Shown one piece after another: positions 38,201 through 48,100 of a stretch of 64,000 nucleotides of DNA. Where the stretch lies: NCBI RefSeq assembly GCF_013415105.1, contig NZ_JACCDF010000005.1, positions 141,117 to 205,116 on the forward strand, written 5' to 3'. This DNA comes from Vreelandella salicampi (GTDB taxonomy: Bacteria; Pseudomonadota; Gammaproteobacteria; Pseudomonadales; Halomonadaceae). Positions within the stretch are counted from its first letter, which is position 1. The number at the start of each line of letters is the position of its first letter. Made by a program: the position numbers and the translations under genes. The notes beneath the pieces are model-generated. The model searched no databases, was not told the origin of the DNA, and saw only the letters and a list, made by a program, of their open reading frames with translations.

Positions 38201-41200
38201 AGTTGGCTGGGTGTGGAGGTACGTTGTTCATCACCACCGCAGAAATACCGCCGATATCAACGCCCATCTCCATGGTCGTCGAGCAGTTCAACACATTGAT
38301 TTTGCCAGTTTGGAAATCACCTTCATATTTTTGTAATCGCTCTGCCGACTGCTGGGCGGAGTGCTCGGCAGTGCGGTAGTAGAAGCCACCTTCAACGGTA
38401 CGATCGGAAATGTTACTCCACAAGCTTTGCTGACGAAGCTGCTGAACAGCCTCATTCTTAAACACCTTATCTCGTATTGCGACTACAGCACCTTCCGCTT
38501 CGCCTTTAGGGGCTAACTCTGTGAAGTCTGGCAGCGTCACTGGCTGACACTCAAGCTGGGTCCGTTCAGCTTTCCTTGGAATATAGGGCGTTAATCCTCT
38601 GAAGGTCGTGTCCAGAAGCCGATAACTGATCGGACACACCCAAGCCTTTTGTGGCAACGCAAAGGTAATGGCATTGCGTGCAAGGGTATAACCGCCACCA
38701 CTTGGGCTTTGCAGAATCTGTAAACGTACCAGCTCCAACCATGCAGCTTTAAGCCACTCGTTGATTTTATCCCGGGTGATGGCTGAACCAGGATCCAGCC
38801 CCGTACCCTTTAGAAGAAGCGCTACCAAACGCGGTAGCCGACCGCTGGACTTAAACTGCGGCCAGGCTTTAACACGAGACGTGTTCTGGTAATCAATATT
38901 CGGCGCAACGAGCTCTTTGGGCGCAAACTTTGCCCCGAGCCACTGGCGTTCGTTGTCATTGATCACAAAAAAGGTGTTTTCTCGGACATAAAAATCCAGC
39001 GCCACCTTGAGAAAATCCTTCCAGTCTTGCAGGGACAGGGCTTCTCGTTCTTGAGGGTCATTCGCATTGGACACTTGGGTTTCTGCCCAGAAGCGTGGCA
39101 CCGCCTGAACATTCTCCAAACCCTGGTAGCCCACCTGAACCAGGCCCAAGGTTTCCGTACTGTTCTGGTTCTTTGGTCGACGACGAAACTCCCTTAGCAA
39201 TAGCAAGCTGGCTAATGTCAAGCTGTTGTCATTGCCACCGAAGAACTCAGGATTAGCGTAGCGGTTATAGTCCAGAATCGAGTGCCTGATATCGTTGGCA
39301 GCAGCCAATTCATTGACCAGTTCATGCCATCCCAGCTTGACCTGAGGCGCTCCTGCACCTGGCTGCTCCATAGCCTGCGCTTGTTCCCGCCTCTGTTGGG
39401 CCAGATCACTCATCCCCATACTTTCAAGCTGTTCTGCTTGCTGTCGCAACTCTTCAAGGGATATATCAGGTAATGTAGGTGCCTGCATATTTTCAGCTGC
39501 TTGCCGGTTACGTAGCACCTGAAAAACCAGACCCCTCAGCCGTGACCTTTCCGCTTCCTGCTGCATACGCACGGCCATTCGTGCTGTTCCCTGACGACTG
39601 TCGGTAAATGTAATCAGCTTGCGGCCTCGACCTGGCAGACTTTCCGGTGCTACACCGTCAGGGTCAGGGCAGAATTCCAGTACAGTAGGAACGGCATTAC
39701 TCACATAGAAAGGCGCGCCCAGATAGCATTTCTTTAAGAAGCCAGCATTCCCACCGCCCGCTTCACCACATTGCGTACACGCGGAATCGGCTTCAGTCGC
39801 TCGGTTGATATTGATCACCGAAGACGCACTGATTGCACCCAGTTCCGCCGTCTCAATATCCAATGGCACTTCTTGATAACCATCAGCATTTGCGGCGGCT
39901 AGCACAACCGCCTGTTTGCTACTGTATTGGGTATCGCTATGCTCTGGTGCCGCCTCCTCCTGATATTCATCCAGCAATGAAAATTCATCGCCGGCGAATG
40001 GGCTTGCCTGCTTAAGGATGCCATCGACGTCCTCGGCTACCAGATGGGGTGCTTTACAGTCGTTACAAAACCCCAACTCATAGACAGGTGCCGAACATTC
40101 GCAGCGCGCCCGTTCGGTTACATAAACTTTGCCGAATGGCCACTGCTTGAGATCGTCTGACTTGACAGCACAATTGGGATCAACACAGCTCCACAGACCG
40201 TGCAACATACGCTGATGTAAATGGCAGCGAAGTTTGAGAAAAGGCGGCTCATTTTTTGATGGTTTCGTATCTGCCATCAAGTCGATCCACTGCAATAGTT
40301 CCTGCTGACGGCCAGACGTTTGTTCGCTTTCCAGCTCTGGCAGAGCCACACTCACTAGCTCATTCAAATCCAGCGGCTTTACACTACTTACCACCGCCTG
40401 CCTTATACGGTAAGCAAGAGGATGATTGCATAAGGACAAAAAACGATCCGAAGAAACTGTTTTACCAGCCTCTATAGCGCGTACTTCATCAAAAGAGCGC
40501 CGCATTGGTGACATCTGCTTGGCCTCTGGTACCTGACGTGAACCACCGATGACCACCACTTGATCATCCGGTACGCCGGCCACAGATGCCAGATAGGTCT
40601 GAAGCTTTTGTGCCGCGTTTTCACCGGCAATAGTGGCTGACGTCGCGACAAAGCGGATATCGCGCGCCTCTCTACCAAAAGCTTCTACGACACGACGCAA
40701 CAGTAGCGACAGCTCGGCCGCCTGCGAGCCAACATAAGTATGAGCCTCATCCAGCACAATCCAGCGCAATGACTGCTGCTCGCGTGAGATCTGTAAAATA
40801 GGATCGTCCACCTGCCGAACCAACATATACTCCAGCATGGTGGCATTGGTCATCAGAATTGGCGCTGGCTGTTTTCGTAGCGTTTCACGCGACAGAATCT
40901 CATTGGGACATATATTTTGCTGCTTGCGGACCTTGCTTTCTTTTTCTTCGGTATTACCGTTATAGAGGCAAAACCGAATGCCATTGTGAAAGGGCGATGT
41001 CCAGGCATTCAGTCGTTCACGCTGGGAGTTGATCAATGCATTTAGCGGATACAGAAACAGTGCCCGAACGCCCACCAAAGGCTTACCACTATCTTCATAT
41101 TCACGCACTAGATCTTGCAGAATGGGCACCATAAAGCATTCGGTTTTACCCGAGCCGGTGCCCGTTGTAATTACGGCTGACATGGGTTTATCGGCCAATA

Positions 41201-41525
41201 GCGTGTGCCAGCTTTCCAACTGATGCAGGTAAGGGCGAATATCCGCATCAAACCCGTGCTCACCCTCAGCCGTCAACGCATTCACTACCGACGTAGATAG
41301 CAAACTGCCCTCTAAGCCAGCAAAAGTGGCATCGCCAGGCTGCCAGCCAAAGGTATGTTCAAATACCGGTGGAGCCAAAAAACAGCCTTCTTCACCCATG
41401 CGGTCATGCATCTGCTCAGCAAGGTGCTTTCTAAGGCCTGCCTCATTGACCCCTAAAACTGACAGCGTGGCTTCACGCGAGCGATTCAGTGACTGATTGA
41501 TCAACGCTTCAAAGCTACCGCTCAT
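35298..41525 (-). CDS. druE: DruE-like giant helicase with DUF1998 (Druantia type III), 2075 aa
   Basis: An SF2 DEAD/DEAH helicase: TGTGSGKT at 121-128, LDEAHTYVGSQ, VATSATI, then the second RecA fold with STTMEMGVDIGG and QRAGRAGRRSESR. Two Cys-rich patches (CECSAPVYELGFCNDC and CQTVCSSCLASKD) bind metal; the second is within the C-terminal DUF1998 (SGGAGFVLTGLQDM). Size and domain order match DruE, the common core of Druantia anti-phage systems. Its ATG overlaps the stop of the preceding gene by 4 bases. The two-gene form (druH, druE) is Druantia type III. DISARM helicases are an alternative but are smaller and come with methylases. Confidence 0.85.
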   Translation of the reverse strand: MSGSFEALINQSLNRSREATLSVLGVNEAGLRKHLAEQMHDRMGEEGCFLAPPVFEHTFGWQPGDATFAGLEGSLLSTSVVNALTAEGEHGFDADIRPYLHQLESWHTLLADKPMSAVITTGTGSGKTECFMVPILQDLVREYEDSGKPLVGVRALFLYPLNALINSQRERLNAWTSPFHNGIRFCLYNGNTEEKESKVRKQQNICPNEILSRETLRKQPAPILMTNATMLEYMLVRQVDDPILQISREQQSLRWIVLDEAHTYVGSQAAELSLLLRRVVEAFGREARDIRFVATSATIAGENAAQKLQTYLASVAGVPDDQVVVIGGSRQVPEAKQMSPMRRSFDEVRAIEAGKTVSSDRFLSLCNHPLAYRIRQAVVSSVKPLDLNELVSVALPELESEQTSGRQQELLQWIDLMADTKPSKNEPPFLKLRCHLHQRMLHGLWSCVDPNCAVKSDDLKQWPFGKVYVTERARCECSAPVYELGFCNDCKAPHLVAEDVDGILKQASPFAGDEFSLLDEYQEEAAPEHSDTQYSSKQAVVLAAANADGYQEVPLDIETAELGAISASSVININRATEADSACTQCGEAGGGNAGFLKKCYLGAPFYVSNAVPTVLEFCPDPDGVAPESLPGRGRKLITFTDSRQGTARMAVRMQQEAERSRLRGLVFQVLRNRQAAENMQAPTLPDISLEELRQQAEQLESMGMSDLAQQRREQAQAMEQPGAGAPQVKLGWHELVNELAAANDIRHSILDYNRYANPEFFGGNDNSLTLASLLLLREFRRRPKNQNSTETLGLVQVGYQGLENVQAVPRFWAETQVSNANDPQEREALSLQDWKDFLKVALDFYVRENTFFVINDNERQWLGAKFAPKELVAPNIDYQNTSRVKAWPQFKSSGRLPRLVALLLKGTGLDPGSAITRDKINEWLKAAWLELVRLQILQSPSGGGYTLARNAITFALPQKAWVCPISYRLLDTTFRGLTPYIPRKAERTQLECQPVTLPDFTELAPKGEAEGAVVAIRDKVFKNEAVQQLRQQSLWSNISDRTVEGGFYYRTAEHSAQQSAERLQKYEGDFQTGKINVLNCSTTMEMGVDIGGISAVVMNNVPPHPANYLQRAGRAGRRSESRAVAYTLCKADPHNTRVFNNPKWAFNTAIPAPMITLNAQPLVQRHVNSYLLSVFLKTHSTSDGDRTRLTVQWFFNADEGVVERFIDWLGSEATAFKSGVKRIVKRTALELISTEILANHAATAIRQVANNWQEEHRQIIRRLDQANEVRYQRALEREKARHEGEYLLKELATKAFLPGYGFPTNVVALNTYNVEDFRNKQPDRQRAGREDNIFSYKEQPSRGLDIAVREYAPGAQIVIDGRVYRSAGIKMQSYQEGPAGSSQKFDLSWQCVNCGMPGYQAYAYSHGSDLHCPECDATIPNTQVKKVLRPLGFVTDFYEPTSNDVSTQKFMPVERPLVYVRGSVISLPDPACGYVRFGEEGQIVVRSGGEHGNGFAVCMRCGRAESMTPGNGVPKTMQPDESHRPVGGAVGSKPREECSGESVLRDIHLGYQARTHVVEWVLKNPLTGAWIPDDEKGRVIATTLGVALRDAIADQLGVASSEMGFGARPDRSLETGEKRNIVQVYDNVSGGAGFVLTGLQDMTVLLASAFAKLQCPADCQTVCSSCLASKDSRVEFEQLNRRLAIEWWHEGQMSEHLGLPSLFKDIAGAKYWPYDPERFVRQWINKSATKIAVRLAGDPEHWDLGAPAFRRKLIAWKMVDGCDVDIVLETQHLPAVIKEELALLARFDIRIVLQINHDESVNGVLGPVQMATQEGGTVTLLTDSHQSIIPGASWLKAQDASIWVTSEKLPAWELAPVNTNEWLGRYGRATVLEVTKELNVPIAELSRCFKALLTEKAPGFMARLQSEKIISIRYEDRYLRSPWAVMLLAGFIRAIPRDDVESVSVDIVSAPDSRSGARLWDNWVNQEDMKQVLTHWLSAILDIEPVINVSRSLAEVSHRRVLTLELESGTQLKLAFDQGMGYWQCHSMAYGLKRFDFTQSVEGQVKQMLESWNGVTLLNIGEWPTDISLYESEE

Positions 41526-44500
41526 GAATAATTCCCTTTAGCGTTAAGCAGGCTAGACAACGAGGCTGAGTACACCGGCTCATACCACCCGTTCCTATCG
41601 AAGTCAGATAACACACGAAAACCAAAGCGTAATGCCGCCTCACCTACCGACAGTTCTTCCAAGTGAGCCACACCTGCTGTTAGGCAAGCCGCAAAGATCG
41701 GCATGAAACACACAGCATTCATATGCTCAGGCATTGTCAGTTCTGTTAGCCATGCATAGGCTTCCCTGTCTTGCACCCAACGGGTTAGCGGGCCACTCAG
41801 GTTGGTTGGCCATGTAGCGTCTTCATTGTGGGCCCGCAAGTCGTTAAGCCAGTGAGGTAAGATTGCCTGCAAGGGCGGAGCCCCAGGCAATGCCCGATCG
41901 CCATCGCACAATATCTCTGAAAAGTCTTTGAAGGCGGGAACCTGCATGGATAACAGCGCCATTCGTTCACGTGCTTTTTCACGCATCATTTGCTCTGGGA
42001 GGCCAAACTGCTGAGACATCGCTTCCACATATTCCTGCACAGCGGCTTGCCACTGTGAAACCGTGATGACCTCCCATATCACCGCCAGCTCATGGGTCAG
42101 CCGCTCAGCAAATGCTGGGGGCATTTCAAGCCGGAACACAGCTAGTGCCATCGCCTGTGGATGACGTGCCAAGTGTTTCCAGCCTTCCAATGCCGACAGG
42201 GGAATGTGCTGATACTTCTGTTTCAGCTCGACTAGATATTGCCAACTCGTGTGCGAAAAATGTCCTGCCATCTCATCGAAAGCAGCATCGAAAGCATTGG
42301 GGCAATGCTCAGGATGATAGTAACGAGCCGCCGCATTCAGGGTATTAATGGGAGTGTTTTCATCGACATGACTCACACTTTTGTCTGACACATGGATGGC
42401 AGGCCGAAACGCAATCGGCGCACCCTCTTCAGGGTACAAAAGCCATGGACCGTCTTTATGAAGTGCTTTAGGCACCTCATAAAACCCAGTAACCACACCA
42501 TTAGGTGCACTCGGTACGATGACCACAGCCTCACTTTCGGGGCTGGTAAGCTGCATCGCCATCACAGTGGTGCCTTCCGACTGATGCATCAAAGGTTTAG
42601 CGCCGTGGTCTACCAGTTCAAAGAACTCACAATATTCGTTGGTAAACCTGATAGAGGCTTCATAACGGTAGATATAGAACTGCTTGTGCAATTGTGCGGT
42701 TTCAACACGACAGCGAACAGTGGCGTCCTGTTCGGCACAGCAACTCAACAGGGATAAGATGTCATCGTAAAGTGAATACAGGCTGACCTGTACGGTATTG
42801 TTCTGTGCACGGTAACGATATTGCTTGACCAGAGGGGTGGCTTGCTCCATCAGCTCCAAGGAGACAAAAAAGGTACGAGCGACTTCCGGTGGTGGCGTCA
42901 AGATGAGCGTCATACCCAGCGTGCACTCTAACTTCAACCCAACGCCTTCAAACGCCCGACCGTCTGCTGCCACGAGTTGGGCGCCTTCTTCCGGATAAGG
43001 AACTCGCAGCACCACACCTTCAGCTGAAGTGCCAGTATCCTTGATTTCCAGCTCCACACGCTCAGGCGTTTGTCTGCCTGGGAGTAGCTGCACCGTTATT
43101 TCAACACCATCTCTACGTACTTCTGCACGTAAACCACTATTACGCACGCAAACATTCAGTGTTTTCACCGAACGGATTACGATACGTGCCGGCACTCGGG
43201 ATGACGCTGGCATGGCGGCTAGCGAGAAATCCCTCGGCAATACGCCCAGCTTACGCCTAGCAACAACACAATGATCCTTGCCAAGAATATCTACCTTAAA
43301 GCTTCCCACACTGGACAATGACTCCAACCCATTCACCAGCTCGCCATTCACTTTGAAAGCCTTAGGTTGATGGCCCGAATCTTGTGCATCTATCAGCAGA
43401 CAGCGTGGCCAGCCTCGCCAAGTGGCAAGAGGCAACGTGCTGTAGGAAGACATGGCACCTTGCCATTCCACACGCTCAATATCAGGTACTTTCCCAGGCT
43501 CGATAACATAGCGAGCATCAGCATCCGTCACCACGCAGCGTTCACCAATGCGATACCAGTGCCCACCCTTAGCATCTGTAAGCAGCCATTCAGCGTATGG
43601 CACCTGCACCGTTTCTGGCACACGCAACAGTACCTCAGGTGCTTTGCACTGCACCGATGCGATACCCGCCAGACGCGTTCCCTCTTCTTCCTCCACAAAG
43701 ACCGTTGGCAATTGCTGCCAGTCGACTTCACTGGATTGGATAGTTTGGGTATTCAACCGCTCCCCGGCACTTGAAGCCACTAGAAAAAGGGGCTTTTCTG
43801 GAGACTGACGACGAAGTGTTGCCACCTCAGCTGGCATTTTGATCATCAGCCTATCGGCTTCCAATCGCCCATAGGCAACACCGAGCTTCAGCGCCAAGCG
43901 CTCACCTTCATAAAGGGCCAACTCTACCCGGCTGTTGCTGATATGACGCCCTTCCAGGTTTATCTGCCATGAAGGACTCAACCACACCTTCGCTTCGAGA
44001 CAAGCCGATACCATAGCCCCATCAAGCTTATGCTCACAGGTAAACGCACGCGCCATTTCACGGGCTCGCTTGCGCTCTTCGATTCGCGTTCCTGCATCTA
44101 CGAGCCACTCGTTAACCAAGGCCACACCGTTTTCTTCTTCCAACGGTAGCGGAAATTCCTTTCGCCACTGAGGCGCGTGGCGATTCAAAAAGGCGGCAGG
44201 ATCATCCTGTTGGTCAAGTCCATGCTGTTCTGCAAGCCGCATCAAGGTTTCGGCAATGCTGGCAAGCAATTGATATTTTTCGTCGTTCTGGAAGGATTGG
44301 GGGAAATACTGGCTATATTCACGGATGACCGGAACAAGGTCTCGGTCATCTCGCTTGTATTCATGGTAACGATGGAGTCCTGCCTTGATCGCACGGCCAA
44401 ACCCATGCTGCTCATTTTGCAGCAGTCGCCACGGCAAGCCTCCTTCGGCAAAGAGAGATCCAAGATAGTCGGCACTGTAAGTACGATAGCGAATAGGCCG

Positions 44501-44860
44501 GTTCCAATAACCCAGCCCAAGCTTAACCAACTCGATATGCTCATTGGGCTGCAGGTGAACACCCAATTCATTATCGAAGGCTTGCCAGGACCAGCTCGCT
44601 TGATAGTCTCGGCGATACTTATCCGCAATGAAAAGACAATATCCGGCTGCCCAGTAGATCTTATAGACGGGGTTATGACGCTCTTTCGCGTTAGTGGGAA
44701 GTAGCGCAGCAAGAAAATTCAGCTCACTCTGTTTCGTCGCATAGCTGTAAAGAGGCCAACCACTCGGAGTGGTCAAGCCCCTCCTGCTCAGATAGCCATA
44801 AACCCAATGCCGTAGCGAAGTCTGAAAGACCTCATTCGAACGGGAATCAACATTCGCCAT
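41522..44860 (-). CDS. druH: DruH-like protein (Druantia type III partner), 1112 aa
   Basis: No recognisable enzyme motif. The N-terminal 300 residues are helical and rich in Tyr/Trp; the middle (about 350-850) looks beta-rich, with many short repeats such as GVVLRVPYPEEGAQL; the C-terminal part is helical again. It is assigned by its size, its position directly before the DruE-like helicase, and the 4-base overlap with it. GGGAGG lies 7-8 bases before the ATG. DruH is essential in type III systems but its activity is not known. Confidence 0.72.
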   Translation of the reverse strand: MANVDSRSNEVFQTSLRHWVYGYLSRRGLTTPSGWPLYSYATKQSELNFLAALLPTNAKERHNPVYKIYWAAGYCLFIADKYRRDYQASWSWQAFDNELGVHLQPNEHIELVKLGLGYWNRPIRYRTYSADYLGSLFAEGGLPWRLLQNEQHGFGRAIKAGLHRYHEYKRDDRDLVPVIREYSQYFPQSFQNDEKYQLLASIAETLMRLAEQHGLDQQDDPAAFLNRHAPQWRKEFPLPLEEENGVALVNEWLVDAGTRIEERKRAREMARAFTCEHKLDGAMVSACLEAKVWLSPSWQINLEGRHISNSRVELALYEGERLALKLGVAYGRLEADRLMIKMPAEVATLRRQSPEKPLFLVASSAGERLNTQTIQSSEVDWQQLPTVFVEEEEGTRLAGIASVQCKAPEVLLRVPETVQVPYAEWLLTDAKGGHWYRIGERCVVTDADARYVIEPGKVPDIERVEWQGAMSSYSTLPLATWRGWPRCLLIDAQDSGHQPKAFKVNGELVNGLESLSSVGSFKVDILGKDHCVVARRKLGVLPRDFSLAAMPASSRVPARIVIRSVKTLNVCVRNSGLRAEVRRDGVEITVQLLPGRQTPERVELEIKDTGTSAEGVVLRVPYPEEGAQLVAADGRAFEGVGLKLECTLGMTLILTPPPEVARTFFVSLELMEQATPLVKQYRYRAQNNTVQVSLYSLYDDILSLLSCCAEQDATVRCRVETAQLHKQFYIYRYEASIRFTNEYCEFFELVDHGAKPLMHQSEGTTVMAMQLTSPESEAVVIVPSAPNGVVTGFYEVPKALHKDGPWLLYPEEGAPIAFRPAIHVSDKSVSHVDENTPINTLNAAARYYHPEHCPNAFDAAFDEMAGHFSHTSWQYLVELKQKYQHIPLSALEGWKHLARHPQAMALAVFRLEMPPAFAERLTHELAVIWEVITVSQWQAAVQEYVEAMSQQFGLPEQMMREKARERMALLSMQVPAFKDFSEILCDGDRALPGAPPLQAILPHWLNDLRAHNEDATWPTNLSGPLTRWVQDREAYAWLTELTMPEHMNAVCFMPIFAACLTAGVAHLEELSVGEAALRFGFRVLSDFDRNGWYEPVYSASLSSLLNAKGNYS

Positions 44861-44959
44861 ACTACCTCCCTGTAATATCCCTGTTGCCTATAACTTCACT
44901 TAGCCTCAGCCTAACCGAGCCCAGCCTTCTTGGATACCTGGCTAAACAACAGAACGTGA

Positions 44960-45070
44960 TTAATCAATTTTGATTTTAGCGGTATCGACAGGAACGTAAG
45001 CCAGCTTGCCTGGAGAAAGTGCTGATACACTTTCACGGGCGATGCCTTTGGCAGCATCCTCCACCTTTTC
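44960..45070 (-). pseudogene. Fragment of a lost gene between druH and the helicase module
   Basis: A 36-codon open stretch reads like real protein, with GIARESVSALSPGKLAYV and a C-terminal PVDTAKIKID followed by TAA. An in-frame stop just upstream leaves no room for a full gene, so I read it as the 3' end of a deleted gene. The rest of 44861-45193 shows no gene; it should carry the druH promoter. Confidence 0.35.
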
Positions 45071-45193
45071 TTATGCCTAGAGCGCGCTGCCTAGATAAGA
45101 AGCGTCCGAAAGCATCAATTTATCGGAGCATCGAAGGCTCTCAGCTTGTTGACGTGAGAACCTCTGCTGAAGTGAAGACCATCACTATGTAGG

Positions 45194-48100
45194 TTAATTT
45201 CTAAAAATTCTTTGTTTCAAAGGGGCCAAATTGATGACCAGATCACTCCGGACCTTCTCCCACTCATCCACAGAAAACTCCCTCCTAACGAGATTACCCA
45301 AGAGCTCTTCCTGTCTCGGCTGACCAAATGCCAGGCGATATAACGAGAGAATTTTGAGGGCTTCATCCAACCGCGATTCTTCACGGCTCATGGGCATCAT
45401 TGGAACCAATCGTTCAATTTGCGTAGTTCCTGAGGGAATATGCCAATAAGGCGTCAGATCGCTGGTACCCTTTTCAGAAAGCCGGCCAATTTTTGAAAAC
45501 AAGGCCTCCCAGTAGTCTCTGCTGTCATCGATCTGGTTCAGGGCTAACCCATGAGAAACCACATACTCAGTCGCCCTGCGACGAACCACTAATGATTTAT
45601 AGCGGTTGACCCGCCCTTCCCTTTGCTCAATATCGATCGGATTAGTCGGCAAGTTCCAATGCACCACTCGGTTGCAATACCAGTGAAAATCCAGCCCTTC
45701 CTGACCGATGGATGTGGAATTCAGCATGAATGGTTTAAAGGGTGAATTAAAACCATCCCGGATATGCTCAACGCGAATTTGTTGCTTGTCATCCGTCGCG
45801 TTCTGTATGCCTAGTGGCACAGCGAAATGACAACGCAAAGAAGCATTCAGCGGGGTTAAGCGACGTTGACCATCAGCATGTCCCAAATATTGAAAGGTGA
45901 CGGACGAAGTCTGAAAGCCCATAACGCCAGCAAATCTCTCTGCTGTCTCCTCAGCAGACAAACCGCTGTCCTTCAAAAGGTGCCCATATTCTTCGATCAT
46001 GGCTTGAAAACCGCCAGCAGCACAGTAGGTCAGGATTTTGCGAGACTTCCAGGCACTGCTCAACTGGGAGGAGTTCTTTAGTCCAGTGCCTGATTGCTTT
46101 TCAATGACGGCAATAGACTCTGGCTTGTTGAATAGAGTAAGCACCCCAAAAGCAACGGTAACTGCCGCCTTTAATTGGTCCGACGACCGAATATCCCAGA
46201 GTCCTGAGAACATTCGAAGCGCGCATACCCCAGGCCCAGCCAGTGAAAGCCAAGCAAGATAATCGGCCAAGTCGTTTGGCATTTTGCCCAGCGTTTTCTG
46301 GCCGTCCAGGAGCTGCTCCAGACTGTTCATAATCTCATCTAGATGTTTCCGTCGCCCTACATCAGCCGAATTTGCATACTCTGTCTGCAGCCAATCCTGC
46401 CAGTCCTCTAGCGCTTCGCTGTAACCACCAATATAGTCCAGCAACATACTTGCATAAGCATACCAATTATGGTCCTCAGGCCCTTTAGATTCATATTGAC
46501 GGAGGGTTTTCAGCATATCTTCAAACTGCGTACTCCGGTGGGCCACAAGCTCTTCCAATGTCGCATCAACACGAACTAACGACACTGAAGCCAGTACTCG
46601 CGAGGGGTAGATCAGTGACCACCCTGTTAGTGCGTTTTTACCCTCAAGGCGAATGAGCGGAATACTCCGCTTCTTATCCTCGACAAAATACTTGGGGCGA
46701 CTCCCGTTTCTTTTCTGAAGACGCCTCTCCACCTCATAAGACAACAAGCCGCTCAGAGCCCTTGGAACCATTGCCCAGGCCGAGAACAGCAGAGTTTTGG
46801 TGAAATTGGAGTTGACTGCAAAGGGACCTTGTAGGGGATAATGAGGTGCACTTGGGGGGATCCATAGCAGCTCTTCAACTCTGTCATTCAAAATATGGTT
46901 TACCAAACCACGCATTTTCGCATTGGGAGCATCTTTCGAGATGTTCAACCCAAAGTTAGCAATGCGCTCTCGAGGCAGCCAACCCAGAGTCGATTTCCCA
47001 AGAGCAGAGCGGACCTTGTAATTTTTTAGATTTCGCTCCAGTCTGTCCCTGAATGAATAACCACCGAGAAAAGACAGCGTCCAGGGAGCCGATTTATAGA
47101 ACTCCATAAGTTGATGAGTATGTCTTGCCTGAGAAACCTGATCGACCGTGTCTGCCAACAAAGTCATCGCAGCGAATGATTTTATATCGCTTTGGCTGAA
47201 GTACTCCGCACAATCAAGGCGCTCCGATTTGAATACTGAATCAACATTCGTTCCGATCTGTCCACGCTCAGTACGGGCAATAAAGTCCGTAAGTGCTCTC
47301 TCAACTCTCAGTTTTTCTTCCTTCGAGAGATCCTCGACTGAAAATGACTCATCCCGAAGTCGCAGGATGGTCGCTAATAGGGCTTTCCTGGCCGCCTCGT
47401 ATTCAGAAAGCCGTTGTTGATCTGAATTCATCAGGAATGTCAGGAGGTGGCGTAATTCATCTTGGTGAGAGGCTTCAACTTCATCATCTTCTATGCGGCT
47501 CAGCGCCTTAAAAGGCGTCGCAGATAACAGTAGGATTTTCCCAGGATTGTCACGCTTAAACACCTCTTGTGCTATCAAGGCGTTTTCCGACTCCGCTGAC
47601 ATATCCAGAAGAGAATCAAAACGCTGAAATTCATCCAATATGAATAGATCTGCGCGAATGTGCCGGGCACAAGTTTGCGCTAGCTTAGTCCGCAGAGCCG
47701 AGCGCAAGCGGTAAAAGGAAGCTGAACTGATTTCTGAGGCTGCTCCGGCAACACCACTCAAAAATTCATTCCAAGTTTCCTCTGATTCGTCCGCCAAAAA
47801 TCCAAATAACCGACGACCAATTGCCTCCAGCGCATCAATATAAGAGCAACTGGTAACCTCAAGCCAGTCCGCGAGCTCCTCTGGAATCGATGTATCAGAT
47901 TCAATATCCCTTAAAAATTCCTCAACAAGATCTTTGTCCAACTCAAACGCGTCTGCAAACTTATGTTTCTGACCATGCCAAGTACCTGGTTTGACTTCAC
48001 TACGCATTAGCCGATCAAGTACCGGTCGCCAAGGCTGCAATGTGCTGTGTCTCATTAAACACTGAAAGAGGATATACCGTTCCCACACGTTGCCATCACT

